From Streptomyces sp. SAI-135 (GTDB lineage: Bacteria > Actinomycetota > Actinomycetes > Streptomycetales > Streptomycetaceae), in contig NZ_JARXYP010000001.1 in NCBI RefSeq assembly GCF_029893805.1, forward strand, positions 186,001-250,000: a stretch of 64,000 bases of DNA. The letters run 5' to 3'. The stretch's first letter is position 1; each line of letters opens with the position of its first letter. Shown piece after piece: positions 26,493 through 36,491 of the stretch. A model generated the notes under the pieces. That model saw only the letters and a list, made by a program, of their open reading frames with translations. It made no database searches and was not told the DNA's origin. The position numbers and the translations under genes are program-made.

Positions 26493-27148
26493 AGCACCCC
26501 TCCCTTTGTAGCCGACGGCCTTGAAACCCCTCGGTCGGACGGGCCGTCAGGTGCCCCGCATCATGCCGCAGGCCACTGACAACAGGTCCGGCCATAAGAC
26601 GGACTTGGCCGCTGCCAGCCTGTCCCGCTGTCAGCAAGAGCCGCCCGGACATGAGAGGCGAGCAGCACCGCGAACACCATGGCGAAGACAGCTCCCGACG
26701 TCATGACCGGTCACCCCCACGGATGCACTCTGGGACGAGGTGCTGACGTTGGACAACCGAGACAGCCGGGAGCTCCAAGGAACACGACCGGCACCTAGGA
26801 CCAGCCCCTGACCGAGACACATAGGAAGGTGGACACTACGTTCGCCGCGTTAACCCACTATCGGTGATCGGCCTGTCCGGCCAACCGGCCCGACAGGCCG
26901 CCGCACGTACCGTCGGCCCGTGCCGTCGACACCTCGGCGTCGCCCCCCCCGGTCGGGCGAACAGGACGAGCACGCCTCGGCGCCGATCCCGAGGAGGCTT
27001 GACCACCACCATCCGCCTCGTTGTGATGGTCTCGGTCGGCCACTCGCGATCCTTTGACACCTGGACAGCGCCACGACAGCATCTGCGCACGCCCGCTCCT
27101 GGAACGTATCCGCGTCCCGCGTACCGGCTTTGACGGCCACGTTGCAGG
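26493..27148. other. Unassigned spacer upstream of the SARP tail
   Basis: About 650 bp with only overlapping low-complexity Arg/Pro-rich frames on both strands, no ribosome sites and no family motifs. A promoter for the hypothetical gene at 25161-26492 should lie at the left side. The right side ends in an IS5 transposase scrap. Confidence 0.4.
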
Positions 27149-27239
27149 GCCGACGAACGCATCGCGGACAAGGCTTACAGCTCCCACGGCTTCCGCGCCT
27201 GCCTGCGCAAGCGCGAGATCGCACGTGTCTCGCTGTGAG
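27149..27239 (+). pseudogene. IS5-family transposase remnant
   Basis: The translation ADERIADKAYSSHGFRACLRKREIARVSL followed by a stop matches the LADKAYSS..IR..LR..GI block of IS5-family DDE transposases. It contains the second catalytic Asp region only. About 29 residues survive and no terminal repeats were found. Confidence 0.5.
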
Positions 27240-27350
27240 CCGACGGGCGAACGCTTCCTAGCGTGCCGGGCCGGCCGCGTTCGGCCGCGGACGGGAACTT
27301 CGTGTCCGGCCAGGGGCCCATCACCACACGGAACTCTCCTCTGCGTGACG

Positions 27351-30300
27351 TCATCCATGACCCGGCGAGCGAGCACTGGTCACGCTCTCCATCAGCCGCT
27401 CGACGCGCTCGCGCTCATGCACCACGCCGTGCATGTCGAACGCCTCCATCGCGTTCTCCAACAGGGCACGTGCTCTCCGTGTCTCGCCGGCTCGCAGAAG
27501 CACCTCGGCGAGGCTGACTCGGACGGAGGCCGCGCCGACCTGGTCGAGTATGCCTTCACGGACGGCAAGAGCCCGTTCGAACAGGGACGTGGCCTCAGCA
27601 GGCCGCCCCAGTTCCACGTGCACGCGTCCGAGATTGTGCAACAGATGCCCCTCACCAATCACGTCACCCTCGTCCACGACCATGCCCAGGACTTCGGCCA
27701 GAACCTCCCGTGCGTCATCGAGTTGCCCGCGATGCATGTGGAGTTGGCCGATTCGCTGCATCGCGCGGGCTTGACCACCCACATATCCGAGGTCGCGCCA
27801 GGTCTGCAGTGCCTCGCGTAGTTCCGCTTCCACACGTCGGCCGTCGCCCTGCCGGAGCAGGACGACCGCCCGTGCTGTGAGAACAGCGGCGCGCGCCCAG
27901 GCGTCATCGATCGCTTCGAAGTCACGTTCGGCCTGTTGGTAGAGTTTCATCGCGGCTGTGTCGCGGCCGGTGAGTTGCTCCAGAGTGCCGAGATCCCTTC
28001 GACACAGGCCCAATCCTTTGCGGTGACCCAGCGTTTCGAAGATCTCCTGCGCCGACGTCAATGCCTTCCGCGCCTCGGGTAGTTGCCGACGATCGATGTA
28101 CAGGGATCCGAGGGAGGCGAGCAGGGCCGCCTGACCCACATGGTTGTCTGCCCGGCGAACCGCGGTAAGAGCCTTGCAGTGCGTGCGGGCCCAGTGGTCC
28201 AGATATCCACGTGCCTCGTAGAACGGAGCCAGATTGACGGCAAGTTCCCATGCGTATTCGTCTTCGTCCTCGGTGGCGAGGCTGTCCACGGCCAGGCCCA
28301 GGTTCTCCCGTTCGCTGTCCAACCACTCCATCGGTTGGGAGAGAATGACTTGGGTGTGGCTCTTCGGCGGGTCCCAGTGCGGAGCCGACCCGCTGAAGTA
28401 GTCATATCCGAATGCGTGCCTCTGTGCTTGGGCGACCAGAGAGAGCCAGGCTCCGCCCACGCGCCGGATCGCAGCACCCCGCTCCGCCTCGTCGGACTCC
28501 GCAACCATGCGTTCGCGGGCGAACAACCGAACGATGTCATGGAACCTGTAGCGGAGCTCTCCGGCTGCCCCGTGTCCGGCGACGTCGATCATCTGAACGT
28601 CGGCCAGGGGTTCGATGATGTCGGACGGGAAGGGTGAGGAGTCGTCCAGCAAAGCGCCGCCGACCCAGCTGGGAAAGGTGGACCCGTTGGTCAGGCTGAG
28701 GAGGCGCAGCAGCTTCCTGCTGCTGTCCGGCAGTCCGTTGTATGTGAGGGAGAGGCTGGCCCGCACGGTCATTTCACCATGGGCCAGTTCGTCGAGTCGG
28801 CGACGCTCGTCGGCGAGGCGCTGCACCATCGACGCCAGTGACCAGTGCGGACGGGCCGCCATGCGCGCTGCCACGATGCGCAGAGCAAGCGGAAGACCGT
28901 CGACTGCACGGGCCAGTGCCTTGGCCGCTTCGGGTTCGCCGTTCACACGGCCTGAGCCGATGACGTTGTTGAGGAGTTCCAGTGAATCCTGTTGGTCCAA
29001 GGTGTCCAGGGGCACACGGTAAGCGCCGGGCAGCGCGGTCAGCCGAGCCCGGCTCGTGATGAGAGCACTGCACGACCGGCTCCCGGGGAGCAAGGGGAGA
29101 ATCTGCTCCTCACTTGCGGCGTCATCCAGAACCACGAGGATCCGCCTAGTCGCCAGCAGGCTGCGGTAGATCTCCGCCCGCTCCTCAAGCGAATCCGGGA
29201 TGGCCGGTCCAGGCAGGCCTAGCGCGCGCAGAAAACGCCCCAAAACTTCCCGTGCGCTGACCGGATCTGAGCGGCCACCGCGAAGTTGACAGAAAAGTTG
29301 GCCGTCTGGGAAGTGGGCGTCGGCCAGCCGGTGCGCGACCCTGGTGGCGAACGTGCTCTTTCCGATGCCGGGACGGCCGGTGATGACAACGATTCCAGTG
29401 GCTCGATCGGGCTGAGCGCTGGTCAAGACCTCTTCCGCCTCGGTCACCAGCCCTGAGCGACCGACGAAGTCGGCGGTGTCGATGGGGAGTTGCCGAGGGA
29501 TGACGAAGCGCGGATGCTCGAGACCATTGTCGGACGGCGGTATGTCATCCGGTTCCTTGACAGGTCTGGCCTCACGTACAGGCACGGCCATGGTGATGGC
29601 GTCCGGCTCATGTCGCAGATCCGGGTCGTCCGTAATGATCGCCTGTTCGAGGCGGCGTAGATCCTGGCTGGGTTCGAGACCTAACTCCTCCTGGAACAAC
29701 GCGCGGCCCCGTCGATACACCTCCAGGGCCTCCGCCTGCCGCCCGGAACGGTACAGAGCAAGCATCAACTGACTGCGGAAACGTTCCCGCAGCGGGTTTT
29801 CCTCTACGAGGCGGCCCACTTCAGCGGTCAGCTGATGGTGCCGGCCGAGACTCAGTTCCAACTCGACGATCGTCTCGGTGGCCGCGAGACGCTCCTCGTC
29901 TATCTGCTGGGCGACCCGGGCGAGGAGCTCGCTGGAGATGCCGTTCAGGCAGGGGCCGTTCCACAGAGCGACGGCCTTGCGCAGTCTCTCGGCCGCGTCG
30001 GACGTCCTGCCACCACCGACCAAGGTCCGGGCTTCGACGACGTCATCGCGGAAAACGTTCAGATCCAGGGCGGTGTTCCCGATCTGTAGCAGGTATCCCG
30101 CCGACCGGGTCACGATAGTGGCTTCAACATTGCCTGCGGCCAGTGCCTTTCGGACACGTGACACACATATCTGCACCTGAGTACGGGCCGTCTCGGGTGG
30201 GTCCTCGGCCCATAGCAGCCGAATCAGGTGATCGCTGCTCAGCAGCCTGCCACTCTCCAGGAGCAGGGCCCCGAGAACAGCTTCCTGCCTGCCGGGGGTT

Positions 30301-30365
30301 ATGGGCACGGAGTGATCGCTGCTGAACACCTTGAGCTCGCCCAAAACCTGAAAGGTGAAACTCAC
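27351..30365 (-). CDS. SARP-family regulator with NB-ARC ATPase and TPR domains (AfsR type)
   Basis: The 1004-residue protein starts at GTG 30365 with GGAAG 6 bp upstream. Order of domains: OmpR-like winged helix (MSFTFQVLGELKVFSSDHSVPITPGRQEAVLGALLL, about 1-95), bacterial transcriptional activation domain (about 100-245), an NB-ARC ATPase with Walker A GRPGIGKST and Walker B RILVVLDDA plus LPLALRI, and at least six C-terminal TPR-like repeats (from about residue 730). This is the architecture of AfsR and related pathway activators of antibiotic biosynthesis in Streptomyces. It lies about 4 kb from the Hpg cluster and may control it, or be an independent regulator. It is divergent from the SnoaL-like gene across a 383-bp intergenic region. 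Confidence 0.9.
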   Translation of the reverse strand: MSFTFQVLGELKVFSSDHSVPITPGRQEAVLGALLLESGRLLSSDHLIRLLWAEDPPETARTQVQICVSRVRKALAAGNVEATIVTRSAGYLLQIGNTALDLNVFRDDVVEARTLVGGGRTSDAAERLRKAVALWNGPCLNGISSELLARVAQQIDEERLAATETIVELELSLGRHHQLTAEVGRLVEENPLRERFRSQLMLALYRSGRQAEALEVYRRGRALFQEELGLEPSQDLRRLEQAIITDDPDLRHEPDAITMAVPVREARPVKEPDDIPPSDNGLEHPRFVIPRQLPIDTADFVGRSGLVTEAEEVLTSAQPDRATGIVVITGRPGIGKSTFATRVAHRLADAHFPDGQLFCQLRGGRSDPVSAREVLGRFLRALGLPGPAIPDSLEERAEIYRSLLATRRILVVLDDAASEEQILPLLPGSRSCSALITSRARLTALPGAYRVPLDTLDQQDSLELLNNVIGSGRVNGEPEAAKALARAVDGLPLALRIVAARMAARPHWSLASMVQRLADERRRLDELAHGEMTVRASLSLTYNGLPDSSRKLLRLLSLTNGSTFPSWVGGALLDDSSPFPSDIIEPLADVQMIDVAGHGAAGELRYRFHDIVRLFARERMVAESDEAERGAAIRRVGGAWLSLVAQAQRHAFGYDYFSGSAPHWDPPKSHTQVILSQPMEWLDSERENLGLAVDSLATEDEDEYAWELAVNLAPFYEARGYLDHWARTHCKALTAVRRADNHVGQAALLASLGSLYIDRRQLPEARKALTSAQEIFETLGHRKGLGLCRRDLGTLEQLTGRDTAAMKLYQQAERDFEAIDDAWARAAVLTARAVVLLRQGDGRRVEAELREALQTWRDLGYVGGQARAMQRIGQLHMHRGQLDDAREVLAEVLGMVVDEGDVIGEGHLLHNLGRVHVELGRPAEATSLFERALAVREGILDQVGAASVRVSLAEVLLRAGETRRARALLENAMEAFDMHGVVHERERVERLMESVTSARSPGHG

Positions 30366-30748
30366 CGCAGGCTTCCATGATTCGAGGTGTACTGCTTCAT
30401 GACCCCTCCGACCTCACACAGGACGTGCCACTTTGTCGCTCTGATCAGTGTAGGTGCCAAGATTCACCCCCTGATCGTCGTGAGCAGTAGGTGAACACCC
30501 GGCACCCGCGGCCGTGATCCGTGCTCACCCATCCGACTCGGTGTGCATCTCGACGTTTTGCGCCCTGACCTCCGCATTTGTGCGGCCCGCACGTGGGCAC
30601 CTGTGATCATGAACAGACCACAAGCTGGGCATCAGCTCGGCCGGAATGGCCTGGAGATAGGGGCGAGTTAGCGGACCGGCGGACGATGGCGTGAGGAGCC
30701 GATGGTGCGGCCCCCGCCGACACCAATGGACAGGGAGTCAGTCAGGCA
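30366..30748. promoter_or_regulatory. Divergent promoter region of the SARP and SnoaL-like genes, with a palindrome
   Basis: This 383-bp stretch holds no gene. TTCACC at 30463-30468 and GGTGAA at 30490-30495 form an inverted repeat spaced by 21 bp. The hexamer CTGATC occurs twice near it (30441-30446 and 30471-30476). These could be regulator sites for autoregulation. No clear -35/-10 pair was assigned by eye. Confidence 0.35.
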
Positions 30749-31192
30749 ATGAGGAAAATCGACAGCATCGGGAACCCTCCGACAGGTGCAGCGGTAACCG
30801 CAGAAGGCGTCAAACATGTGATGCTTTCCTATCATTATCTAGACATTGGTGATATCGATGGATACGCGTCACTCCTGACGAAAGATGTAACGCTCAACAG
30901 TCCGGGCGTAGCGTCACACAGCGGGCGCAATGCCGCAGCGCAGGCCCAGGCTGCTCAGGCAGACCTTCTTTCCCGGCACGAACTGGCCACCGTGGTGGCT
31001 GACGACCGCACCGTGGTGGTGATCGGGCGGTTGGTACGGGCAGTGCCCGGCGCACTCGAAGTGGCACCGCGCGAACTGGACTTCGCGGATGTGTTCACCC
31101 TCTCCGAGCATGGTCTGGTTCGCAGCTGTCGCCGGTATTGCTACGTTCCGCCCGTGGGCAAGATGGCGGCCACAGGGGGACAAGAGAGCTAA
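30749..31192 (+). CDS. SnoaL-like / NTF2-fold protein
   Basis: The 147-residue protein has the alpha+beta cone fold pattern of the SnoaL-like family: KHVMLSYHYLDIGDIDGYASLLTKDVTLNSPG (helix plus first strand, with the D-G-Y-A-x-L-x-x-D-V signature), GRNAAAQAQ, then VVVIGRL and ELDFADVFTLSEHGLVRSCRRY. Such proteins act as polyketide cyclases, isomerases or ligand-binding proteins; the catalytic residues vary, so the activity here is open. It is divergent from the large SARP gene and may be the first target of that regulator. GGGAG lies 11 bp upstream of the ATG. Confidence 0.75.
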   Translation: MRKIDSIGNPPTGAAVTAEGVKHVMLSYHYLDIGDIDGYASLLTKDVTLNSPGVASHSGRNAAAQAQAAQADLLSRHELATVVADDRTVVVIGRLVRAVPGALEVAPRELDFADVFTLSEHGLVRSCRRYCYVPPVGKMAATGGQES

Positions 31193-31264
31193 GAGCGCTG
31201 GTCGCGGGTGCTGCTGAGGGGGTCGGTGCTGCCGGTGCCAAGGTGGTTCACAGCCATGCCGGAG

Positions 31265-31657
31265 TCATGCCGGGATGAAGCTCGGCCACCAGGATGGGAC
31301 GTTGCCCGGGCAGAGCGGGGCGGGGTAGGAGTTGGGCATCCCTAGCCATGTGACAAGGAACCAGGTGAACCACAAGGTGAAGACGAGCCCTGCCATCAGG
31401 GCTGTCCTGCGATGACGTCTTCCGAGGGTGCTGTGCAGGACCACCCACGGAACGGCATCGGCGACCCATATGAAAGGCGCAAGAAACAGCAAGGTCATGC
31501 CGTTGGATCCTGGGCTGCTGCCGACGTCACAAGCAGCCCATGCCCTCCCAATCGCAGCGATGGTCACCACTGCGGTCAGCCCACCGAAGAGGACACCCCA
31601 CCCGATTCCGCTGAACCACCGGCTCGGAGGACGCGACGGCTCCGCTCCCACGATCAT
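31265..31657 (-). CDS. Small integral membrane protein, unknown
   Basis: The start MIVGAEPSRPPSRW follows a GAGGCGGGGGGAG ribosome site; the longer open frame upstream is Arg/Ser-rich and rejected. The 130-residue protein has three hydrophobic spans (GIGWGVLFGGLTAVVTIAAIG, MTLLFLAPFIWVADAVPWVVL and LMAGLVFTLWFTWFLVTWLG) with a small soluble loop and a Cys/Pro-rich tail. No family was recognised. Its stop faces the SnoaL-like gene 3' end, so the two genes converge. Confidence 0.55.
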   Translation of the reverse strand: MIVGAEPSRPPSRWFSGIGWGVLFGGLTAVVTIAAIGRAWAACDVGSSPGSNGMTLLFLAPFIWVADAVPWVVLHSTLGRRHRRTALMAGLVFTLWFTWFLVTWLGMPNSYPAPLCPGNVPSWWPSFIPA

Positions 31658-32147
31658 CTCCCCCCGCCTCACCCTGGCTGCGGAGACTACCAACGCTCTG
31701 AAGCAGCCCGCTGGGACCCGCCTGCCCCGACACCGGTCAGCCGTTCTTGGGTTTCCGAAGCCGCCTCCAGCAGATGAGACCGCAGGCCGATGAGACGAAG
31801 ACGTGCTGGAGCTGGGTTGCTTGGACTCGCCCGAGCGCACATCTTGGTCTTGCTCGACACGCCGAGGATCCACCCCCGGTGAGCTGGGGAACGGTGATCA
31901 ACCATGAGGCGGCGAACCACTCCGGGCCTGCCGGACTCTGAGGTGGCCTGGTTTTGGTGGAGCGACCTCGCTGGACAGATGATGTCGCCCACCCTCAAGG
32001 AGGCTTCTGGGCCTCGCAGTTGGACACAGACAATCTACGGCTGGCCGCGTCGGTATGTCATCGGCATGGGACAGTTGCCCGGACCAGCCAGCGAGGTCCC
32101 GCCAAACCCGTAGAACTGAGCTGCCCCCGGCTCCGTGGCGTCCGCGG
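31658..32147. other. Unassigned spacer
   Basis: About 490 bp between two small minus-strand membrane-protein genes. Overlapping short frames on both strands lack ribosome sites and motifs. The promoter of the 31265-31657 gene must lie at its left side. Nothing else could be recognised. Confidence 0.4.
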
Positions 32148-32423
32148 CTACGGCATGAGGGCCCGCACGCCGGTTACTGCTAAGACCAATCCGAGGACGG
32201 CGAGCAGCACTCCTGCGACGCGCTGATCGGCAGGCTGTGCTGGGGGCAATGTTATCCGGCGCAGCCGCTGCGGCAGCTGATCGCGCTCCGCCGACAGGAG
32301 TTGGTGAAGGCGGGTCACCATCCCCCGATAGTCCATGGCCCACAAGACTCCGAAGTTCAGGGCGAGAAGCCCCAAGGCGATGAGCACTAACGCTGCCATC
32401 AGATCCCGTCCGTCAGACGACAT
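32148..32423 (-). CDS. Small two-span membrane protein, unknown
   Basis: The 91-residue frame has two hydrophobic helices (LMAALVLIALGLLALNFGVLWAM and VAGVLLAVLGLVLAVTGVRAL) joined by a basic loop with RLHQLLSAERDQLPQRLRR. An alternative ATG at 32399 has GGGA at better spacing and would remove eight residues. Hydrophobicity and codon usage favour a real gene, but no family is recognised. Confidence 0.45.
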   Translation of the reverse strand: MSSDGRDLMAALVLIALGLLALNFGVLWAMDYRGMVTRLHQLLSAERDQLPQRLRRITLPPAQPADQRVAGVLLAVLGLVLAVTGVRALMP

Positions 32424-32495
32424 TTCGCAGCCAGTCGTGCGTGTCAGGGTCCCGCCCGTACTGGATGTTCAGTGGCAACGCACGAAGCGCCGACG

Positions 32496-32950
32496 TCACC
32501 TTACCGAGCTCCCCGTAAATGCGTAGCCTACGGCCTTGATGCCCATGACTGGCGTGATGACCGCGGCGGTACCCGCCGCCGTCACCTCCGTCACGGTCCC
32601 GTCGGCGAGTCCGGCGCTCAGTTCCGTGAGGGGAACGGCCCGCTCAACTGGCGTCATACCCAACTCGGGGCCAGCGTCAGGACGGTGTCGCGGGTAACCC
32701 TGCGAGGATGGTGCCGAGCGCCCGGCATCACCAGCTCGCCTCTGGCGGTGACGAGGAAGCGGTTCACGGCGCCATACTCCTCGATGCATGCCTCCTCACC
32801 CGCACCATCCAGGCAGCAGACCTGATCGCAGCCGTGTCGCTCCGCCTCGGTCTAGGCCGCCAGCTCGCGCCATGGTTGCCCCCGCATTTTGCGGCACCAG
32901 TGCCGTCGGCCGGCGCCGGGTGCAGGAGGTGTTCACCCACAGGCTCACGC
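32496..32950 (-). pseudogene. Branched-chain aminotransferase (IlvE) remnant
   Basis: Read on the minus strand in several frames: HPAPADGTGAAKCGGNHGAS, which contains the GTGAAKCGGNY block of IlvE, then CIEEYGAVNRFLVTARGELVMPG, VTRDTVLTLAP, then ELSAGLADGTVTEVTAAGTAAVITPV, the EVFACGTAAVVTPV block. The order is correct and at least three frameshifts separate the blocks. The N-terminal half with the PLP lysine is missing. It is a dead fragment of about 150 residues. Confidence 0.6.
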
Positions 32951-34059
32951 AACCGGCGTGTACGGCGGAAAGTGGGGCGTGAACGGCTGTCTCAAGAGCC
33001 AGTCCGCGGTCCTGGTCACGGTCCGCGAGGCGCTGCGCCAGCTGCTGGTGCAAATGGAGGGGCATCGACAAGACCGGACTCGATCTCCAACCGCCGTAAC
33101 TCCAGCCACACAAAATCCCTGGACGTGGTCCGGCACCGCATACGGACCCCACGCCCCCCGTCATCGGATGCCCCCTGGAAACCGTGGCTGACCCTATGTT
33201 CGTGGCGCCTTGTGACCGGACGGGGGCCGTAACGGTGGTAATTGCCGATGTCCGCGACAGACCGTCCACCAGACCATGAATCCGGCAGCGGATCAAGAAG
33301 GTGGCGCCGTTGACGGATCCACCCTGTTCTCTCGTTGAATTGAGGTGGATGTGCCATGGGCGTTGGCGGTGAGAGCCAACTGCGTCCCACTGGCGAGCAG
33401 GAAGATCTCTGGTACGCCCGGCAATCCGCTCTGGCCGGTCCGACAGCGACAGCGCTTGTCGCGACAGCGGCCGCACGTGTCCGCTCAACCCACGACGACG
33501 ATGCCTCGCAAACGGTCGACGTCAAGGATGGGCGGCTGCCCGACGTGATCCAACCGGCCACCTGTCGGGAGCCTGATCCGTGGCCCCATCCTGGTCGGTC
33601 ACTCTCTCTTCGCTCTCCGAGGTGGAATCCGACGAACGGGAGTAATGCGACTCGGACGACTTCGAGGCAAGGGCCAGGCCCACTGGGCCCAGCGGTTCGC
33701 CGACCAGCCCGCAGTCGTCTCACCCGCCGGACGCACGGCGCAGGTGTCGCACCACATCCCGCGGGACGGGACACGTCAGCAGCGGGGCAGCCGGGCGTCT
33801 GCGCGTTCCGGTGCGTGAAAGCGGGCGTTGGCCCGTCCTCGCCGCTGACGCCGAGCCCCGACGTACCGCGCGCGGAGCCCAGACCACTGCGCCCTCGTCC
33901 GGATGCAGTTCGACCACATGCCCTGAACCGTCGAGCCAGGGGGCCCGTCCGACTGCCCGGCTGCGGTAACGCCCAGCGGAAGGCCACTCCCCATAACTCC
34001 CGCTCGCGCATGTCATGTGTGAGCGGAAGGACAACCGACTCCGCAAAGGAAGATCTGCC
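32951..34059. other. Unassigned spacer upstream of the Hpg genes
   Basis: About 1.1 kb without a gene I can support. Long frames on both strands are Arg/Pro/Ser-rich and carry no motifs. The right end must contain the promoter of the hmaS-hmo pair. It marks the boundary between the decayed IlvE relic and the biosynthetic cluster. Confidence 0.4.
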
Positions 34060-35109
34060 ATGAGCGCATTCGACGAACTCCACGTCGACCACGTCGGCCT
34101 CGCGGTCGATGATCTCGCCCGAGCTACCGAACTTTTCACGAACGGCTATGGGCTGAGCGTCCAGGCCCGTGCCGCGAACGCGCCCCTGGCGGACGGCGTG
34201 CGCACGGTCGCCCTGCGCAGGAAGGACATCCGTATCGTCCTGACCGAGGTGCAACATGCCGACCACCCGGCCGCGGCATTCGTCCAGCAGCACGGGGACG
34301 GTGTGTTCGATATCGCGCTAGGCACGCCGGATGCCGTGTCGGCGTTCAACGAGGCGGTACGGCGCGGTGCGCGGCCGGTGGCCGCGCCGGCAGAGCACGA
34401 CGGCGTGGTCACGGCGTCCGTGACCGCGTTCGGCGACGTGACGCACACCTTCGTCCAACGCCCCGCGCAACCGGACGATGTCCGTCCTGCAGAGTCCGGA
34501 CACGACGTCGGCCTGCACACGATCGATCACTTCGCGGTATGTCTGGAGCCGAGCCATCTCGAGCCCACGGTACGGTTCTACGAGACCGTCCTCGACTTCA
34601 AGACGGTCTTCACGGAGCACGTCGTCGTAGGCGCCCAGGGGATGAACTCCACCGTCGTCCAGAGCCGGTCCGGCGCAGTGACGCTCACCCTCATCGAGCC
34701 CGACCTGTCCAGGCGCCCCGGCCAGATCGACCAGTTCCTCAAGAACCACGGCGGGGCGGGAGTGCAGCACATCGCGTTCGCCACCGATGACATCGTGCGG
34801 GACGTGGGTCTTCTGAGTGGGCGGGGCATCGAATTTCTGACGACGCCCGGCACCTACTACGACTTGGTGCCGGGCCGGCTGCGGCCCGTCCAGCACTCCG
34901 TCGACCAGCTCCGGGCGCTGAACATCCTGGTCGATCAGGACCAGGACGGCCAGCTCCTGCAGATATTCACCCGGTCCACGCACCCTCGCGGCACCCTGTT
35001 CTTCGAGGTGATCGAGCGGCTGGGCGCCCGTACATTCGGCAATGGCAACATCAGGGCGCTGTACAGCGCCGTCGAGCTGCAGCAAACCCGGGATGAGGCA
35101 ACGAGGTGA
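34060..35109 (+). CDS. hmaS: 4-Hydroxymandelate synthase (HmaS)
   Basis: This non-heme Fe(II) enzyme converts 4-hydroxyphenylpyruvate and O2 to 4-hydroxymandelate and CO2, the committed step to 4-hydroxyphenylglycine. ATG 34060 follows AAGGAAG. The 349-residue protein is a two-domain vicinal-oxygen-chelate fold. The metal triad is visible as His157 (TIDHFAV), His237 (GVQHIAF) and Glu316 (FFEVIER), with spacings of 80 and 79 as known for the family. The homologous 4-hydroxyphenylpyruvate dioxygenases of tyrosine catabolism share the fold, but the tight coupling to a hydroxymandelate oxidase gene (4-bp GTGA overlap) and the presence of HpgT in the cluster favour HmaS. It reads towards the main operon from the opposite side. 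Confidence 0.93.
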   Translation: MSAFDELHVDHVGLAVDDLARATELFTNGYGLSVQARAANAPLADGVRTVALRRKDIRIVLTEVQHADHPAAAFVQQHGDGVFDIALGTPDAVSAFNEAVRRGARPVAAPAEHDGVVTASVTAFGDVTHTFVQRPAQPDDVRPAESGHDVGLHTIDHFAVCLEPSHLEPTVRFYETVLDFKTVFTEHVVVGAQGMNSTVVQSRSGAVTLTLIEPDLSRRPGQIDQFLKNHGGAGVQHIAFATDDIVRDVGLLSGRGIEFLTTPGTYYDLVPGRLRPVQHSVDQLRALNILVDQDQDGQLLQIFTRSTHPRGTLFFEVIERLGARTFGNGNIRALYSAVELQQTRDEATR

Positions 35110-36212
35110 ATGAGCCCGACCGGGGCAGGGACCACGGTCCACTGATCTGTGTGGCGGACGTCGAACGGCTGGCAGCCCAGCGGCTGCCGGCCGAGGTGTG
35201 GGATTTCGTCGCGGGTGGCAGCGGTGACGAGTCGGTCCAGGCCGCCAACCGGGCGGCACTGGACCTGGTACGTCTGGTGCCCCGGGCTCTAACCGGAGCC
35301 GGCATCGCCAAGACTTGCGGCCAACTGCTCCTCGCCGACGCAGCGATGCCGGTTGTGGTGGCACCGATGGCCTATCAGCGGCTGCTGCATCCGAACGGTG
35401 AACTCGACGCGGCACGGGCCGCTCGCACCGCCGGCGTTCCCTACGTGATCCCCATGCTGAGCAGCTACCCGCTGGAGGAGATCGCCGAGGTCGGCGGAAC
35501 AGTCTGGTTCCAGATGTACTGGCTGCGGGACCGCGGTCTGCTGCTCGACCTCGTCCGCAGGGCGGAACACGCCGGGTGCGAGGCGCTCGTCGTCACCGCC
35601 GACGTCCCTGTCATGGGCCGTCGGCTGCGCGACCTGCGCAACGGCTTCGCGCTGCCCGCGTCCGTGACCGCCGCCAACCTCGGAGCCGAGGCGGTCACGG
35701 CGACGCACACCCGAAGGAGCGGAACCTCGGCGGTGGCCACCCACTCGGCCACGGCCTTCGACCCGACCGCTGACTGGGCGGACGTGGAATGGCTGCGCGG
35801 GCACACGGATCTGCCCATCGTGCTCAAGGGCATCCTCGACCCTCGGGACGCCGTCCGGGCGGCGGAACTCGGCGCCGAGGCCGTTGTCGTGTCCAACCAT
35901 GGCGGCCGCCAGTTCGCGGGCGCGGTGCCGAGCATCACGGCGCTGCCGCCGGTGCTTGACGCCGTGCAGGGACGCTGCGCCGTGCTGCTCGACAGTGGTG
36001 TCCGCTCCGGTACGGACGTCCTGCGGGCCCTCGCCCACGGCGCGGCCGGTGTCATGTACGGCCGACCCGTGCTGTGGGGCCTGGCCGTGGATGGCAAGGC
36101 GGGCGCCGGCCTCGTGTTGGATCTGCTCCACACCGAGCTGCGGGAAGCGCTCACACTGTGCGGCTGCGACAGCGTCGCCGCAGGCCGAGACCTGACCGTC
36201 ATGCCGGCCTGA
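35106..36212 (+). CDS. hmo: 4-Hydroxymandelate oxidase (Hmo)
   Basis: The 368-residue FMN enzyme of the alpha-hydroxy-acid oxidase family should oxidise 4-hydroxymandelate to 4-hydroxyphenylglyoxylate. It starts at GTG 35106 inside the hmaS stop (GTGA). Family blocks are in order: EVWDFVAGGSGDESVQAANRAAL, VVVAPMAYQRLLHPNGE, WFQMYWLRDRGLLLDLVRRAEHAGCEALVVTADVP, LPIVLKGILDPRDAVRAAELGAEAVVVSNHGGRQ (catalytic His in SNHGGRQ and FMN-contacting Lys in LKGI), and DSGVRSGTDVLRALAHGAAGVMYGRPVLWGLA. In other Hpg clusters hmaS and hmo are likewise adjacent. The next step, transamination, is supplied by HpgT at 53995-55341. Confidence 0.93.
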   Translation: MNEPDRGRDHGPLICVADVERLAAQRLPAEVWDFVAGGSGDESVQAANRAALDLVRLVPRALTGAGIAKTCGQLLLADAAMPVVVAPMAYQRLLHPNGELDAARAARTAGVPYVIPMLSSYPLEEIAEVGGTVWFQMYWLRDRGLLLDLVRRAEHAGCEALVVTADVPVMGRRLRDLRNGFALPASVTAANLGAEAVTATHTRRSGTSAVATHSATAFDPTADWADVEWLRGHTDLPIVLKGILDPRDAVRAAELGAEAVVVSNHGGRQFAGAVPSITALPPVLDAVQGRCAVLLDSGVRSGTDVLRALAHGAAGVMYGRPVLWGLAVDGKAGAGLVLDLLHTELREALTLCGCDSVAAGRDLTVMPA

Positions 36213-36291
36213 CATCCAGCCCGCCACTCGATGGAGAGTCAGGCAGAGCATGGGGGACATTCGGGGCGGCCCCCTCACACCGGATGCCGGT

Positions 36292-36327
36292 CGGCGCCGT
36301 CGGCGCCGTCGGCACCGTCGGCACCGT
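36292..36327. repeat. 9-bp tandem repeat, four copies
   Basis: CGGCGCCGT is present twice and then CGGCACCGT twice, giving four adjacent 9-bp units in 36 bp. It lies in non-coding DNA between hmo and the IS701-like relic. No function is apparent. Confidence 0.6.
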
Positions 36328-36491
36328 CCAGGGCCGCCCTCCAAGCACGACGTTTCACGCCTGCAGGACTTGTGCTTCCCACCACGGCCGATCCAATCGT
36401 GGCCCGGTCTCCGCGCCGGCCGGGTCCCGTAGATCAATCTGTGGCCTTGCACCGCGACAGGGGCCCCGAGGGCAGACCCCCTCGTCCCCTC

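Noticed and set aside
33016..34293. 425-codon minus-strand frame upstream of and across hmaS
   Set aside because: No motifs, overlaps a well-supported gene on the other strand, and low-complexity composition.
34060..35109. Tyrosine-catabolic 4-hydroxyphenylpyruvate dioxygenase instead of HmaS
   Set aside because: Same fold and metal triad, but the overlap with hmo and the presence of HpgT in the cluster fit the Hpg pathway.
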